In this document: positions 10,805 to 22,446 of the stretch, one piece after another
How positions within the stretch are numbered: position 1 is the stretch's first letter
Layout: every line of letters starts with the position of its first letter
NCBI GenBank assembly: GCA_907165275.2
Contig: OU015653.1
Coordinates: 2,820,001-2,884,000 of the forward strand
Direction: 5' to 3'
DNA length: 64,000 bases
From: Zygaena filipendulae
Taxonomy: Eukaryota > Arthropoda > Insecta > Lepidoptera > Zygaenidae
The notes under the pieces: model-generated
The model's input: the letters and a program-made list of their open reading frames with translations, nothing else
What the model was told of the DNA's origin: nothing
Database searches by the model: none
Position numbers and translations under genes: made by a program

Positions 10805-11698
10805 ATCGTTAAAGCTTTTGATTGGATGATTTTTCGTGACCACCGGAATATGACGAGTTTTTCCTTAGTTTTCTATGTTTAAAGATGTCATTATGTTAAC
10901 ATGGCTAGAGGGGCTGTTAAAGGCTATTAACTAGTATATAATTATAATATGACGTATGCTATGGGTCAACCGATCCAGTACTCCAGAGAGCGTATGAAAT
11001 GTGTACCTACAGTTTATTTAGATACATAGGTAGGTAGGTATACCAAAAACTTATATAATGGCTAATTAAATTGTATCTCGGCAGCAGCCATGATGAAGAA
11101 ACAATTAGATATCGTTATTTGTACCTACTATTTGCTTACATGAAAAATAAATGAAATTAGGTATAGCAATAATTTTTATTACGCACTTCGACATGTACTT
11201 CGAGATTAAGTAGGTATCACATTTGAAAGTCGTATAAATTACAAATAAATGTAAAATTTCTACAGTATACATTGATTCAATTTTTTTTACACCAATGAGT
11301 ATCACTTCTCATTAAATCATTCAACACAAAATAAGCATCGAAATCAAATTATGAAACATAACTTTTCTCTAAAAATAGGCTAATGTTTTTCTTTAATTTA
11401 CCATGAACATGCAAAAGAACATTGGAAGAGAATCCTAAAGGAATGTGTTCGTATAGAACCATGTGTATGTTTTCAAAGAGAAAGATAAATTCTCAGTTCA
11501 AAAGTGGTTGTTATACCCTGAGGCTGTCTTGTCGTGGAAGGCGGAGCGAAGTTCCCGCGGTTACATGCTACGACTGATTTATACTCGGCTAACTTTGTTA
11601 GTCTTCTTGTTCATACGTACAAATTTGTTTCAACATATAAATACGTTCTGCTGTATCAAAGAGTACACCCGGTTACCTGATTTCGTTTTATATCAAAA
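10805..11698. other. No gene recognised
   Basis: It contains TAGGTAGGTAGGTA (about 11028-11041) and two short frames (11105-11305 minus, 11463-11702 plus) with no recognisable domain or signal. Confidence 0.4.
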
Positions 11699-11862
11699 CT
11701 AGCTCGTTCCCCGCGGTTTCACCTGCGTTAATTTCGGAGTTCCCGCAGGATAAAAAGTATCCTATGTCCTTCTCTGTACCTCTGACAACGTGTACGCAAA
11801 ATTTTATGACGATCAGTTGAGCCGTGAAAGCTTAACAAACAATCAAATAAACAAACACACGC
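11699..11862 (-). mobile_element. Helitron, 5'-truncated
   Basis: Minus-strand CTAG terminus at 11699-11702 with CCCCGCGGTTTCACC next to it. It includes TATCCTATGTCCTTCTCTGT and GACAACGTGTACGCAAAATT, and is lost after AACAAACAATCAAATAAAC. Confidence 0.8.
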
Positions 11863-12114
11863 GTCCTTTTGATGCAATTTTCGAACTGTGGTAGCAAGCA
11901 ACCGCCGATGTTATCTTCATTGTATACGTTCAGTTTGTGTCTAACTGCATAGGTAAGTAGATGTTTTATCGAGTTCTATTACGACTATTTATTTGATTCA
12001 AACTACACATATTACATAGCCTAGTGGAAAATCTGCTGGTCCTAATCGAATGAATCAGAGATTAAGAATGAAACTTTAATAATATAGCTTATACATAAGA
12101 TTAACATATACAGT
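11863..12114. other. No feature recognised
   Basis: Unassigned AT-rich spacer between two Helitron pieces. Confidence 0.4.
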
Positions 12115-12182
12115 ACTTTTACCACAAGAATTCCCGTGGTATCACCGAATTTAACGCGGATGAAACCGCGGGGACCTGCTAG
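12115..12182 (+). mobile_element. Helitron 3' fragment
   Basis: Only the terminal block is clear: GCGGATGAAACCGCGGGG and then CTAG at 12179-12182. A further minus-strand fragment with TTCAGTAGTTTTTGCCTGAC and a TATAGTATTAGTAAGGAT end abuts it (to about 12292). Confidence 0.65.
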
Positions 12183-12292
12183 TTTAATTATAAAAAACTA
12201 GCTTGTATAGGTAGGTATTATTGTAAACTTTCATTAAAATCCATTCAGTAGTTTTTGCCTGACCTTTCGCGTTTATAGTATTAGTAAGGATT

Positions 12293-13179
12293 CAAGTCCT
12301 GATTGACTGGCCGTTAACGTTTATGCTACGAGCGCTTCAAACGCCTGTAATCTAGAGAACTTTAATTTTGCGCGAGTCTTTCTATTATAATGTATATACA
12401 TAAATACTTACCAATTAAGAAATATTGGTAAATTAGACTTTAAGGTAATGTATCAGTGGTTTTAGGGAGATTTTTTAAAATAGAAATACCATTATTTATG
12501 ATTCTGAAATTTTGAACATAGTAATTAAAAGTTTACTTTTGGAAACTTTTTTCTACGCTTCAAAGGAGCAAGGTTCAGAATCGTTACAAAGAGTCCTGTC
12601 TTTTGGTATAATCACCTAAAGATAAGCTCACTGGATTTGAAATAAACTTCCATTGGTTATATTTGAGTCAAGTAGTAAAGCTATACCGACTACCGAGTGT
12701 TATATAGGTGTTGTATGTCATTATATAATATATTAAAATCGTGACTATATGCGAGAATGTAGAGCATTTCGTGTTTAAGTAAAAGAAATACATATTTGTA
12801 CAATAAATGGACTATGATGGACTATGGGCACTAGTCAGACGCTAAGGATGAGACGATTTTAGTATACTATAAGGGTGGGAAAGTGACGTCAGAGCGCGTT
12901 ACACCACGCAAGCGGAGCTACAGGCCACGGCTTGTGATTTATACAACCATTGGATTCAATTATCCGAACTGCGATGAGCATATCGGTTCGTTAGTAAACC
13001 GTCATGTAACACTGTCACGCGGGAACCTGAGTAATGAATAACTAAGCTTTGTGTTTAATTAATCACGTGACCATTAACTGCGACTGCATGTACATTGTAC
13101 ATTGTACACATCAATATTATGGTCACTTAGCCTATACTTCCATACTTCACTACATAGTATATAAATGGTTAAAAATAAC
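12293..13179. other. No gene recognised
   Basis: AT-rich DNA. A solitary TGACGTCA lies at 12884-12891, outside the hairpin MITE family. Confidence 0.4.
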
Positions 13180-13430
13180 AAAATACGGATTTAATCCAAA
13201 AGACAAAAATACACTTAATATTATTATTGATTTGTGCTGCTGTTACTGATTTGCTGTTACTGATCGGTTTGAATTCGGTGCCAAGCCCGCTTGTCTGCCT
13301 ACTTGGGTTGTTCTGCTCACGACGAGCTCGTGGCGAGAGTTGTCTCAGCCCATCTACCCACTGCGTATTTGGCTTGTCGCCGACTTCAAATTGATTAGTG
13401 GTTTTGTGTTTTTTGAAGTCGGTTTGATTT
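13180..13430 (+). repeat. Dispersed repeat shared with 7.2 kb
   Basis: Second copy of the repeat. It carries GATTTAATCCAAAAGAC, a TTAATATTATTATTG block, then CGGTTTGAATTCGGTGCCA and an inverted GCCGACTTCAAATTGATTAG. It lacks the (AAAT)n run of the 7.2-kb copy. The spacing between blocks is conserved. Confidence 0.5.
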
Positions 13431-13617
13431 ATTTGTAAAAATTTTGTTTATTTTTCGCTTTTAAGTGGTGGTTATAATTTATCTAAGTTACAATAACGTA
13501 ATGTCAACAGCTCATCATAATATTTTACAAAATATTGCTTTTGTTTGTCTTCTTTGAATTAGTTCATCATTTAACTTAACACCTTGTATAGGTCATCTAT
13601 TCCAACTTTCACATTTA

Positions 13618-13821
13618 TGTAGCTGTCCCCACGGTTTTACTTACGGTAATTTCGGAGTTCCCGCGGGAATTCCAGGATAAACTATACCTATAAACGTTCC
13701 TCTGGAATTATTCTACTATTGTTGAAAACTGCACGAAAATCCGTTCAGTAGTTTTTGAGTTTGTCGCGGGCACACAGACAGACAAACATACACCGAGGAC
13801 TTTGTTTATAATATGTAAGGA
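13618..13821 (-). mobile_element. Helitron, nearly full length
   Basis: The 5' end (read on the minus strand) is TCCTTACATATTATAAAC. The 3' CTAG has mutated to CTAC, but the CGCGGGAATTCC and CCCACGGTTTTAC blocks are clear. The (GACA)n segment near 13775 is inside it. Confidence 0.75.
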
Positions 13822-14307
13822 TATTTGGTAGGAAAATAAATATAGGTTATGTGGGATAAGTAGTTCCTGTGAAAATATGATTTTAATATCACTTGTTTTC
13901 ATTTTAGAATAACATAAGTACTTAGGTAGGTGTAGTGCCTATTTATTAGAACAACGCTTCAAGCCGTCGAGGATTCTCCCCCGTGCCACGCAAAGGAAAC
14001 TCGAGTAACTTGCAAAGTGCTTAAGTTTCAAATTGCATTGTCAAGTTTATGTTACACAACACCCTGGGTCGGATGGTGTTGTCGTTACTGCATACACAGT
14101 AGTTAACGGTAATGAGTGTGGGGTTAAGTGCTCTTAGTTACGTGTTCTGTTTGTTCTAAACATGACGAACGATATACCTACTACATATTCTGTGACATGT
14201 ACGTCGGCGACGGAAGTGTGAGATCATAGAGAGAGATTAACGGAAGAATACGGTTGAAACGCTAAATAATAATCTATGTGACATTTTAGCGATATTGAGT
14301 TATATTT

Positions 14308-14542
14308 GGACGCAGATAAGCAATAACATGTTAACCCACAAAATTAAGTTACCTATTCAGAACGATTTATTTAGAGTCAGGGAACATTTTTTAATTATGT
14401 GTTTACCTTATTACATTGTTTAAGTATGAAACTAAATATTGAACATAAAAAATGTTGACATAAAATGGCGCTATATTTTTAAAACACGATTTACTCAAAA
14501 TTTCTCCATTGTGGGTTAACACACTATTGCTTATCTATGTCC
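14308..14542 (+). mobile_element. GGAC MITE, copy 2 (235 bp)
   Basis: Full-length copy: GGACGCAGATAAGCAATA at the left, TATTGCTTATCTATGTCC at the right. ATTT is directly repeated on both flanks (14304-14307 and 14543-14546). The terminal repeats match at about 28 of 33 positions. The interior contains AAAATGGCGCTATA and ACACGATTTACTC. Confidence 0.9.
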
Positions 14543-14673
14543 ATTTAGGATCTGCCATTTTATCTCTGTCGTTTTGAATTTTTACGAGCATTTTTTATTT
14601 GACCGTAATCCATTTTAAGCTAGTTATAATGTATTATATCTGGAAAATTAAGCTCGCATATTTATAAAAAAAT

Positions 14674-14805
14674 AGCTCAGAAAACTCACGTTAATTTTGG
14701 AGTTTCCGCGAGAATTCTGGGGTGAAAAGTCTTCTTCCACGTCCTTCTCTGTAGGTACACGCGTATATGCAAAAAATTATGTTTGGTTTAGTAGTTGTAA
14801 AACAT
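14674..14805 (-). mobile_element. Degenerate Helitron
   Basis: Minus-strand copy with TTAATTTTGGAGTTTCCGCG and CACGTCCTTCTCTGT. Both termini are eroded. Confidence 0.55.
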
Positions 14806-14837
14806 CGATTATTATTATTTAGATAATACACGACGAG

Positions 14838-15138
14838 AATGGGCATGATGACTAAATTTTAATTTTTAGTCCGTCATGTGAATTAACAAAAAATATTGGA
14901 CACGTATTTTTCCTTTTTTTCATAATAAAAAAATAAGTAGAAACTCCGTGTGACGTCACACCTAGGTACACTTAGGTAATATTTAGTTATGACACCGCGA
15001 CCTCCCACTTCTAAACTTTAATGCGTTTTATCCTAAGTATTTTTCAATAATTCGAGAAAGCAAATAATACGTGTATTTTATTTTTTTACTATCTAACTGA
15101 CGGACTTTTCATTTTTATACCTTGTCATCATGCCCATT
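14838..15138 (+). mobile_element. TGACGTCA hairpin MITE, copy 2
   Basis: Its 15-bp ends are perfect inverted repeats (AATGGGCATGATGAC). One TGACGTCA survives at 14951-14958; the second has decayed to TTATGACACCG. At 301 bp it is slightly shorter than copy 1. Confidence 0.85.
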
Positions 15139-15650
15139 GAATACGAACCGCTCTTCAATATGTCCCCCATTTTATTGTATACATATATTAATACTAGAAA
15201 ATAACGATCAAACAGAGAACTCGTTTATACAGATTCTTTAGCGATATATCTTTATACTGAATATATAGGTACTAAAATTACAATAACTGCTTTATCATAA
15301 TAGTCAGGCATATCGCAGCAAATCTTATTTCCATTGACTACATCCCCAAAAATATTGATGTCTTAGTTATTTTCCTCGAGAGTAAGCTGAGTAGGATTAT
15401 ATAAAATTGAATTTCGTATCGAATTGTCTTGTGTAATGGGATTCCGAATTTCTTTCACAAACGCCGAAAAGATATGATATTAAAAGGAACCGAGGTTGTA
15501 TTCATTTAATTTTTACTGGACATCTGTTGTACGATCTACCGGAAAATCCGGTTGAAAGCGTTCGGCACGAATGAATACTTTTAATTCAAATTAAATTACA
15601 GGGGTTTTAATATTTTGCCTTTGTCTATGAAATATGACGACGGAATGGCA
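15139..15650. other. No gene recognised
   Basis: AT-rich spacer. No frame or repeat could be assigned. Confidence 0.4.
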
Positions 15651-16690
15651 AGAAATGAAATGAAAATGAAAAATGAAAAATACGTTTATTTGGTTAGATA
15701 AAGGTTCTTAACCTATGCCTACCTAGACCTTATTGTACTCTAAATCTAATGCGCAAACCATTGCAACACAACAAAGGTAGGATAGGAATGAGTTGGTGAC
15801 CTGGGTTCTAAACTAAGTAAACTTGTATCATAGAACCCAGGGACCCTCCACTCCTATTGCAGACAACTTAATAGAGACCCATCACCCACATATAACCATA
15901 GCATAACATGACTTAAATTAAATTAAATATCTAAACATCTTAAGCACTTAAGCTATTAAAGAGACAGATGTAACTATTAGCTAACCAATTTTGGAGGCTG
16001 GTTACAAACTACAATACTAACAACGCAATAAAAATATACAGCATTAGGCAGTAGATCTGTGAAGTGTGAGTTATGAGTGTCTTATGTGTGAGCGTGTGTC
16101 TGTATGTGTGGGTGTGCATGGGTGTGAGTGTAGTGGGTTAATATGTGTATGAGAGCGCTCGTGTGTGGATGTGTGTGTTTGTTGGTATGTGTGATTGTGT
16201 GATTCCCCACCACTTGTCTTCGCTCATTGGCAAGCTTCTAATAGTTGTTCGCTATTTATGTAGTCCAGAGTTTGCAACCACGAGCGGATAGTCTTTTTTA
16301 GTTGGAACTGAGTGAGTGATATTATATTTAGATTTCTATTTATTCTATTATAGATGAAAGGACCAAGAAAATTAAGATGCCTTTGGGCAAAAGTTGTTCT
16401 TGTCCGTTTGATGTCAAAAATATTAAAATTACAACGTTTATTCAATTTTGTTTTAAGATCCTGGATTTGTATAATTTTTTTATGCTGGAATAGACACAAC
16501 CTATCGAAAAACAACTGGCGGACGGATAATACCTTTGCCACGGAGTATATTTCCCTAGTTGGGAATATGATCGGTTTGAAATACATTACTTTTAGAATCG
16601 TTCTTTGGGCGCGTTCTACTTTAATCAAATATGTTTTGGCACAACCCCCCCAGACAGCAATGCAATAGGATAAGACAGACAAATATTATT
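15651..16690 (-). mobile_element. 5'-truncated non-LTR retrotransposon (LINE)
   Basis: A minus-strand LINE 3' end. It consists of a reverse-transcriptase C-terminal fragment (16224-16682), a 3' untranslated region of about 570 bp containing a CA/TG-rich microsatellite (about 16060-16205), a polyadenylation-like AAATAAA, and a tail of repeated TTTCA units at 15654-15690. Truncation within the RT region is typical of incomplete reverse transcription. The clade is not certain; it belongs broadly with the Jockey/CR1-type elements. Confidence 0.8.
16224..16682 (-). pseudogene. Reverse transcriptase C-terminal fragment
   Basis: A 152-codon open frame with no true start; it opens at a TTG inside the retroelement. 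Early residues SYCIAVWGG (about 5-13), followed by ERAQRTILKVMY (about 23-34), match the region after the catalytic core in insect LINE reverse transcriptases, where a conserved YG/C-x-WGG is followed by QR-A-R. The catalytic FADD box and the endonuclease lie upstream in a complete element and are absent. The frame is open to a natural stop, so the insertion is not very old, but it cannot encode an active enzyme. A 104-codon plus-strand frame here is a shadow. Confidence 0.8.
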
Positions 16691-16916
16691 GAGGCGGAGA
16701 AAATATTTGTTTTATTATTGTATTCAAATAAACAGTCATTAGATATTATGACTGTTCAATATAAAGACATAAACAAGATATAGACAATATTTATTCAGAT
16801 AAAACTACACAGCTTATAAAACATTTCTCACAGGAAGGTAAGCCTAATCACTAAACAAAGAACTATATACAAACACACCCGTATATATAAGTATGAATTA
16901 TAAACATCTTTCTGTA

Positions 16917-17090
16917 AGCACCTAACGGTGTGTTCCGGCAGCCCCACTCGAAAGCCAGTTCCCGTCCCCATTCCAGGTCGGCAACGCACCTGCATGCCTT
17001 CTGGTGTTGCAGATGTCTATGGGCGGCGGTAATCTCTTACCACCAGGTGTAACACTTGCCCGTTTGCCCCCTATGACATAAAAAAAAAAA
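16917..17090 (+). mobile_element. SINE/LINE tail module
   Basis: The same tail module as in the 9.1-kb element, starting AAGCACCTAACGGTGTGTTC and ending CCCCCTATGACAT plus an A run. No tRNA-like head is present, so this is a 5'-truncated copy. Confidence 0.75.
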
Positions 17091-17560
17091 CTGCGACAGT
17101 TTTCCGAAGAAATCCGAATATCTTTCGCGCTTTATTCGGGAACGGTGGAGAAAACGACAGCAATAGACATGTTAAAAAAATCTATTCTTCAAATGTCGTG
17201 TAGCCAGTGTTACCTCAAGTAAAATCAAATAGACAGCGATAACAAAAGATGCATCTTAAAATAAACATTCGCTCTTGTAGTGTTGACAAACCAATTTCCT
17301 CTGTCACTGGGGAATATATCGTACAGTGGGTCGTCAATGGATGCGACACTTAATTTCCTAGCAGGTGGGATAAAGCATGGTGCTATAAATAAGAACGCTT
17401 GAATGGATAGGGTCCCGGTTTCAACTGAAAGGATTATTATCTTTGCGTCGACTATAGCTTTTGAAACGGGTGTCAACGTGGGAGCTTGCGTGCTTGGTCC
17501 TTTATCTGGCACGTGTCATCAACAAATACGTATCCATACTTATCATAACTAATATCTTTT
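17091..17560. other. No gene recognised
   Basis: It holds a 95-codon minus-strand frame (17225-17512) with no recognised motif. Composition is somewhat less AT-rich than the neighbours, so a single-copy remnant is possible. Confidence 0.35.
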
Positions 17561-18010
17561 TTACTTCTCATGCTCTGAAAGTGCTTATTTGTGCAGGATA
17601 TAGGCTGCACAAAATCGAATTTTTTGCACAAGTGTATTAACGTATCTACTCATAAATGTATCTATGCAATATGAGCCATACAGTCAAACACAATAGAGAA
17701 AACAGTCCATACATAGAATTTGTTATTTTATAATATTTACTTTAATTTATTTGCCTTATGTGTTATTTAAGACCGTCAAAATGCCGGGAAAAACAATTTC
17801 CTTCAGTATTCAAAACTGTACTAATTTAATTTAACTTTGAATTTTAATTAAAGAAATGTTATGTTATACTAATGTTTTATTTCCTCGCAATGGAAGTGAA
17901 AAGCAGAGTTTATAACTCGTCCAAAAAACCATTTTATAATCTTCGACATTAGGTACTCCGAACAGTCTCGGATAAAAATGTTTCGTTTGGTGCACTTGTT
18001 GTAAAATCTA
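17561..18010 (+). repeat. 450-bp duplicated unit, copy A
   Basis: It matches 54168-54568 in the same orientation over nearly its whole length. Shared landmarks are GCTCTGAAAGTGCTTATTTG, TTAACGTATCTACTCATAAA, ATGCCGGGAAAAACAATTTC and GTGCACTTGTTGTAAAATC. It is non-coding; the class is unknown. A Helitron starts exactly at its right edge. Confidence 0.75.
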
Positions 18011-18206
18011 CTGTAGTATTATAAATGTGAATGTGAGTTTGTTTGTTTGTGATGCTTATACGCCATACCTAACCACTCAACCGAACACAATGTTTGCATA
18101 CACGTTGTCAGCGGTACAGAAAAGGATATGGGTTACTTTTTATCCCAGAATTTCTACGGGAATACTGAACTTAACGCGGTGGAAAGAAACCACAGAGGAC
18201 GCTTAG
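18011..18206 (+). mobile_element. Helitron, nearly intact
   Basis: It begins near GTAGTATTATAAATGTGAAT and ends AGAGGACGCTTAG, where one inserted base has spoiled the CTAG terminus. It includes CACGTTGTCAGCGGTACAGA. The 80-codon frame over 18128-18370 starts inside it and is incidental. Confidence 0.75.
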
Positions 18207-18417
18207 TATGTATTATAAATGCGAAAGTAATGTATGAAAGTCTTTTGCTCCAAAAACTAATAAGTAATCCATATTATATTTTTATCAAATTGCATCCAAA
18301 TTACTATGGAACTATCCTGTCATTAAAACCTTTTGAAAAAAGAGGACAGATTATAGAAATCTGTGCGTAATTGATATATATATATAAATAGAGATGATTG
18401 AGAACCTATTCCTTGCA

Positions 18418-18517
18418 GAAACGAAGTGCCTCACGCCTTTCCCTCGACTCCGAATGAAATTTAATAAAGTGTGTGTGTGTGCAATAAAGTATTTTTGATT
18501 TGATTAAAAAAAAAAAA
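18418..18517 (+). mobile_element. LINE 3' tail
   Basis: The sequence ends with two polyadenylation-like AATAAAG signals around a short (GT)n run, then GATTTGATT and an A run. This has the form of a severely truncated non-LTR element. No coding part remains. Confidence 0.5.
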
Positions 18518-19908
18518 ACAGAAAATCGTCACGTTTTCTAACACAATATGATGCAAACAAGTAAGCCAGCGCTTGACGATAATATCCGAATTACGCCGGA
18601 TGGAACCGAACCTTCCGTTGAAGGAGGGCATAACGCTTTTTCCTTACGTGTCGCGTGACATTTCTGTTAGTTATCTCCTACCGCAAGTCCCGCTTAAGAG
18701 CTTCGTACTAAAAAAGGTATTTTAATCACTCCAAAAGACGTACGGCGCGAAATCTCGTACTTTATTTCTCGGCTTTATAATAAGAATAATAATTTACGAG
18801 CGCGTCCCGGACACCTTTTTTCTCTGAGGTGAATTTACTTAGACGTGTTTTAGAGTCTACCACACGTAGTTACTGAACCCCGGGATATATTACAGCGATT
18901 CCTTACAATTTATTGCGGTATGCGAAAAAGAGTCATGACGTTAGATACTTTCTAGTAGAAATCTCTTGGATCTTGGTTCTGTTATCGGTATGGAAGTGGA
19001 ACTTTGATCTCTGAACGCAAAATATATAGTAGTGTTTCTAAATTAATTCGGTATAGGAATATTAGTGTTTCAAAATTTGACATGCTTTATGTTTCAAATA
19101 TATGTTTCAGACATTTTGCTTTCCATGAATCAATTGCAATGAAGCAAATCTTAACATATCACGTTATAAATGTAAGTTTTTTTGTTTGTTTGTTACTTTT
19201 TCAGGCCTCAACAATTAAACCAATCATCCTAAAATTTTGCATACAGGCTGCCAGAGGCACAGATAAGGACAAACGTACGGTTTAGTTTTCTTCCTTTTAT
19301 TTTCTTCTATATTTAGTTCAATAGCTTAACAACATCAATATGCAGGTTATATGTTTATGAATTAATTCGAAGGTCGAAACTTTCATGATAATAAATTAAC
19401 GAGTGACAAAATGAGGCACTATTCCACAGTCGATTAATTGATCGATATGTGGAGACGCTGATTAGAATCGAATAATCGATGAAGAATAAATGATCACTGG
19501 CCCTCAAAAGAGGTAATAAAATAAAGAAGGAAAATATATTTTATTTACTTACATTACCTACTTATTCATGTGTCACGTAGTTGTTTTTCAGGTGAACCTT
19601 ACACATACTTATGTAGCTACCTAAGTCTAGAAATTTAGTTAGGTACATTAAACCGTGGTCAGCCCGTTTGTGACTTGTATTTACTATATTATGTAAGTAG
19701 TTATTTTTGGTCTGAACATTGGCAAACTTTATCTATATTTAGGGATTTCATAAATACGATGTAAATGTCATGTCTTGTAGGCAATAATACTTTGTTTGAC
19801 TCTATTAGTGAAGTGTTCACATCAAATTTTTTATGGATTTTAGTCACGCGCGTCTTCATACCTTATACATCGTTCGCATTGCTTGTTTCGTTCGTCAGCT
19901 TATTCACT
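18518..19908. other. No gene recognised
   Basis: Mixed DNA. Partial Helitron traces occur around 19150-19270 (TTTTTTTGTTTGTTTGTTAC, then CCAGAGGCACAGATAAGGAC). A patch around 18590-18700 is less AT-rich and unassigned. Confidence 0.4.
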
Positions 19909-20123
19909 AGAGTCGTTTTAATGATTACTTAATTTTAAGTGAAGATTTTTAAAACAAAATTGCTGCAATCACGGAGATTAAATAAATTAATGTTAATTGG
20001 CATTTAACTATTAACTTAATTAGTCAGAGGCCAATAAACATTTTAATGAACGTCTCTGATTATGGCAATTTTATTTTAAAAATCTTTACTGAAAATTAAG
20101 TACCTAATCATTAAAACGACTCT
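19909..20123. mobile_element. AGAGTCG long-TIR MITE (215 bp)
   Basis: Each end starts AGAGTCGTTTTAATGATTA, and the inverted similarity continues for about 65 bp through a GTGAAGATTTTTAAAACAAA block, with a few gaps. The central part is unrelated. No open frame; only one copy was seen in this window. Confidence 0.8.
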
Positions 20124-20309
20124 GAGATCGGCCGTATATTGTGTTAAACGACGGGATATAACTGCCTTGTAAATTACTATATAACAAAAATATCGGTAAA
20201 AACCAGCGCTATAGGTGTTCCCGCACCTAGCTAATGCTGAGTTGGTGACCCTTTCGGCAGAGCATGCAAGAGATATTATCTATATGTCTCTTTAGATTAG
20301 GCACTGTTG
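20124..20309. other. No feature recognised
   Basis: Short unassigned spacer. Confidence 0.4.
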
Positions 20310-20395
20310 ATGTTTGTTTCTTTTTCTTGTGTGTTGTGCTGAAATAAATGTATTTTCTTCTTCGTCTTCTTCTTCTTCTATTTTATTGGATAATT
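20310..20395 (+). mobile_element. Probable LINE tail with (TTC)n
   Basis: GTGCTGAAATAAATG followed by an imperfect (CTT)n run to about 20380. A short microsatellite directly after AATAAA is the usual form of LINE 3' ends in this window. The 71-codon frame here translates the microsatellite as serine repeats. Confidence 0.45.
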
Positions 20396-20879
20396 ACCAA
20401 AAAAGATTTACGGTATGTTTTTTTAGATATTTGAGACGCGATCGGATACTGAATATCTCCCATAATTATTTCCTTTGTTTAAAATTACATCCTGAACACA
20501 ATCTTCCACAAATGTTTTCTTTCCAATAGTATGATCCTATTAACATAAATATAAGCTTTTAGTTTTAAACATACCTATACTACAAAATAGCTGTCCCCTT
20601 CTCCCTAAGTCTTCCCCAAACTAATACCTACGTGAGCTTCCAAGCAAAAAGGTACCGAATGAGGTATTGAGTTAATACTAGATTCGGTATCTAGAATAGT
20701 CAATTGATAGTAAGGATTGAAAAAATATTAAGAAAATAGCACAATTTTTTTTTAACAGACATTTGAAATTGAAATTCTGAAAAAATCTTGATTAGAGAGA
20801 AAGCATTATAAAAGATTGAGTGTAAACAAAAGTAGAAACTTGTTTGTTGCATAGATTTTTCTACTTATATTATTGTAGA
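20396..20879. other. No gene recognised
   Basis: AT-rich spacer with no assigned element. Confidence 0.4.
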
Positions 20880-21287
20880 CTAGCTGTGCCCCGCGGTTTC
20901 ACCCTAACAACGTGCATGCCAAATTTCATACAAATCCGGTTCTGCCATTTTTGCGTGATTGAGTATACGTATGCGAGGATAAGAGCTCGAAAGCGCATTT
21001 TCATCCGACTTGCTTCAAATTTATCGTCACTGCTCAGCTCCTATGTGTCTTAGCGTTATGTTATATAGCCTATAACCTATACAATCGTACCAAATTTGAT
21101 TAAAATCCCTGTAGTAGTTTTATATCCATGCGTGCACATACAGACAGACAGACAGACAGACAGACAAAAAATTTACTGATTGCATTTTGGTATCAGTATC
21201 GATCACCATTCATCCTCCAATATTAATTGTGAATATATATTCAATGTACAGAATTAACCTCTCTACAGTTTTATTATAAGTATAGAT
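20880..21287 (-). mobile_element. Long Helitron variant with (GACA)n
   Basis: Minus-strand CTAG terminus at 20880-20883 next to CTGTGCCCCGCGGTTTCACC. It is about twice the usual length. A perfect (CAGA) run lies at 21139-21167, and the far end (about 21270-21287) resembles the 5' terminus. It represents a second subfamily. Confidence 0.7.
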
Positions 21288-21432
21288 ATAGAAGAAGATT
21301 TAGATTTATAAAATTGTAGAAAAATGGGCATTTATTAAAAAACAATTAAAATTGCTGACGCAATTTTTTCACCCAACTTTACAAAACCTCTATCTCAGAA
21401 AACAAATGCCTAGAACTATCGACGACTATATT

Positions 21433-21592
21433 ATCATCAAAGACAGCGCTGCTGAGTTTCTTGTCAGTTCTTCTCAGCAGAGGACGTATTCCGAACTGAC
21501 GGTAATTTATAGTTCTAAGAACCAGCTGACGATTACAAGTGATTGTAACCAATCCTAAGTAATAAATAGCTTTTGAATTTTGAATTTTGAAT
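21433..21592 (+). mobile_element. LINE 3' UTR, severely truncated
   Basis: It matches the 3' untranslated region of the 48.8-kb LINE from AAAGACAGCGCTGCTGAG through the TAAGTAATAAA signal to a TTTTGAATTTTGAA tail. Only about 160 bp remain. The complementary short frames over 21352-21603 are artefacts of this repeat. Confidence 0.85.
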
Positions 21593-22446
21593 CGATCATG
21601 CAAGAAGACTCGAGAGTCATATTATTCTTTACAGAAAAATATTATAAGAGGGTGAATAAACATATCCAATCTCTTCTCTTTAAAGACTTATAGCGACGGG
21701 TGCCATTTTGATTCTACAGGCAATTCTTTATCTTGACTATCCAAGGAATACTCGTATCTCTATATCGAGTATCGCGGTTGATATCTAGTAGGTGGTATCT
21801 ACTCGGCTCAACAATACACACGTACTCGTCACACAGTTGCGGTTAGCGTTTTGTTCTCACTTGAGAATCGGTGAAAACTCCACCAAAGCTTGTGACCCGG
21901 AAATAATGCCCCGTATTGTTAGTAAATCCGAAGCTCAACATTGGAACCTCTTTATTTAAATGCTGCGAGCTGTATGCGTCTCGGAATTTAACGGTGCTTT
22001 ATGGAAAAGTACCTAGCTAGGACATTCTTTTTCGCGTTTTACAATTAAACTGGCTGGTTTAAAAGTGAAAAAAAGTGGTAAAAATGATTTTCGAGGGAAA
22101 TCTAAGATGGCGGTTCCATCATATATTTTGGTGTCGTATAGTAAAATTGGAGAATTGTCGTATAGTGAATTTGTTGTGTTTTCCGTTTGGACAGTAACTT
22201 TCACAACGTTGGTTTGTCATGTGCATTGAAATACTTATGTACCTATCAAAGAAATCCATTCGAAATCGTCCGACGAAAATTTTGCAGTCTATGAACTGTG
22301 GTTTAAAACCGTGCACCGAGACTTTTCTAATAATGCTAAATAATTTCATGCATTAAACAAAATTAAACAAAATTAAACAAAATTATTTGGAAATAGAGAC
22401 TCAACGCAATCACCATACCCAATACAACTTTTGATGCAATTATTAT
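21593..22446. other. No gene recognised
   Basis: It contains three overlapping short frames but no domain. A tandem ACAAAATTAA run lies at about 22357-22385. Confidence 0.4.

Noticed and set aside
16354..16668. A 104-codon plus-strand frame
   Set aside because: It is the antisense shadow of the LINE reverse-transcriptase fragment.
21139..21167. The CAGA run as a CRISPR-like array
   Set aside because: It is a perfect tetranucleotide microsatellite inside a Helitron, with no spacers, in eukaryotic DNA.
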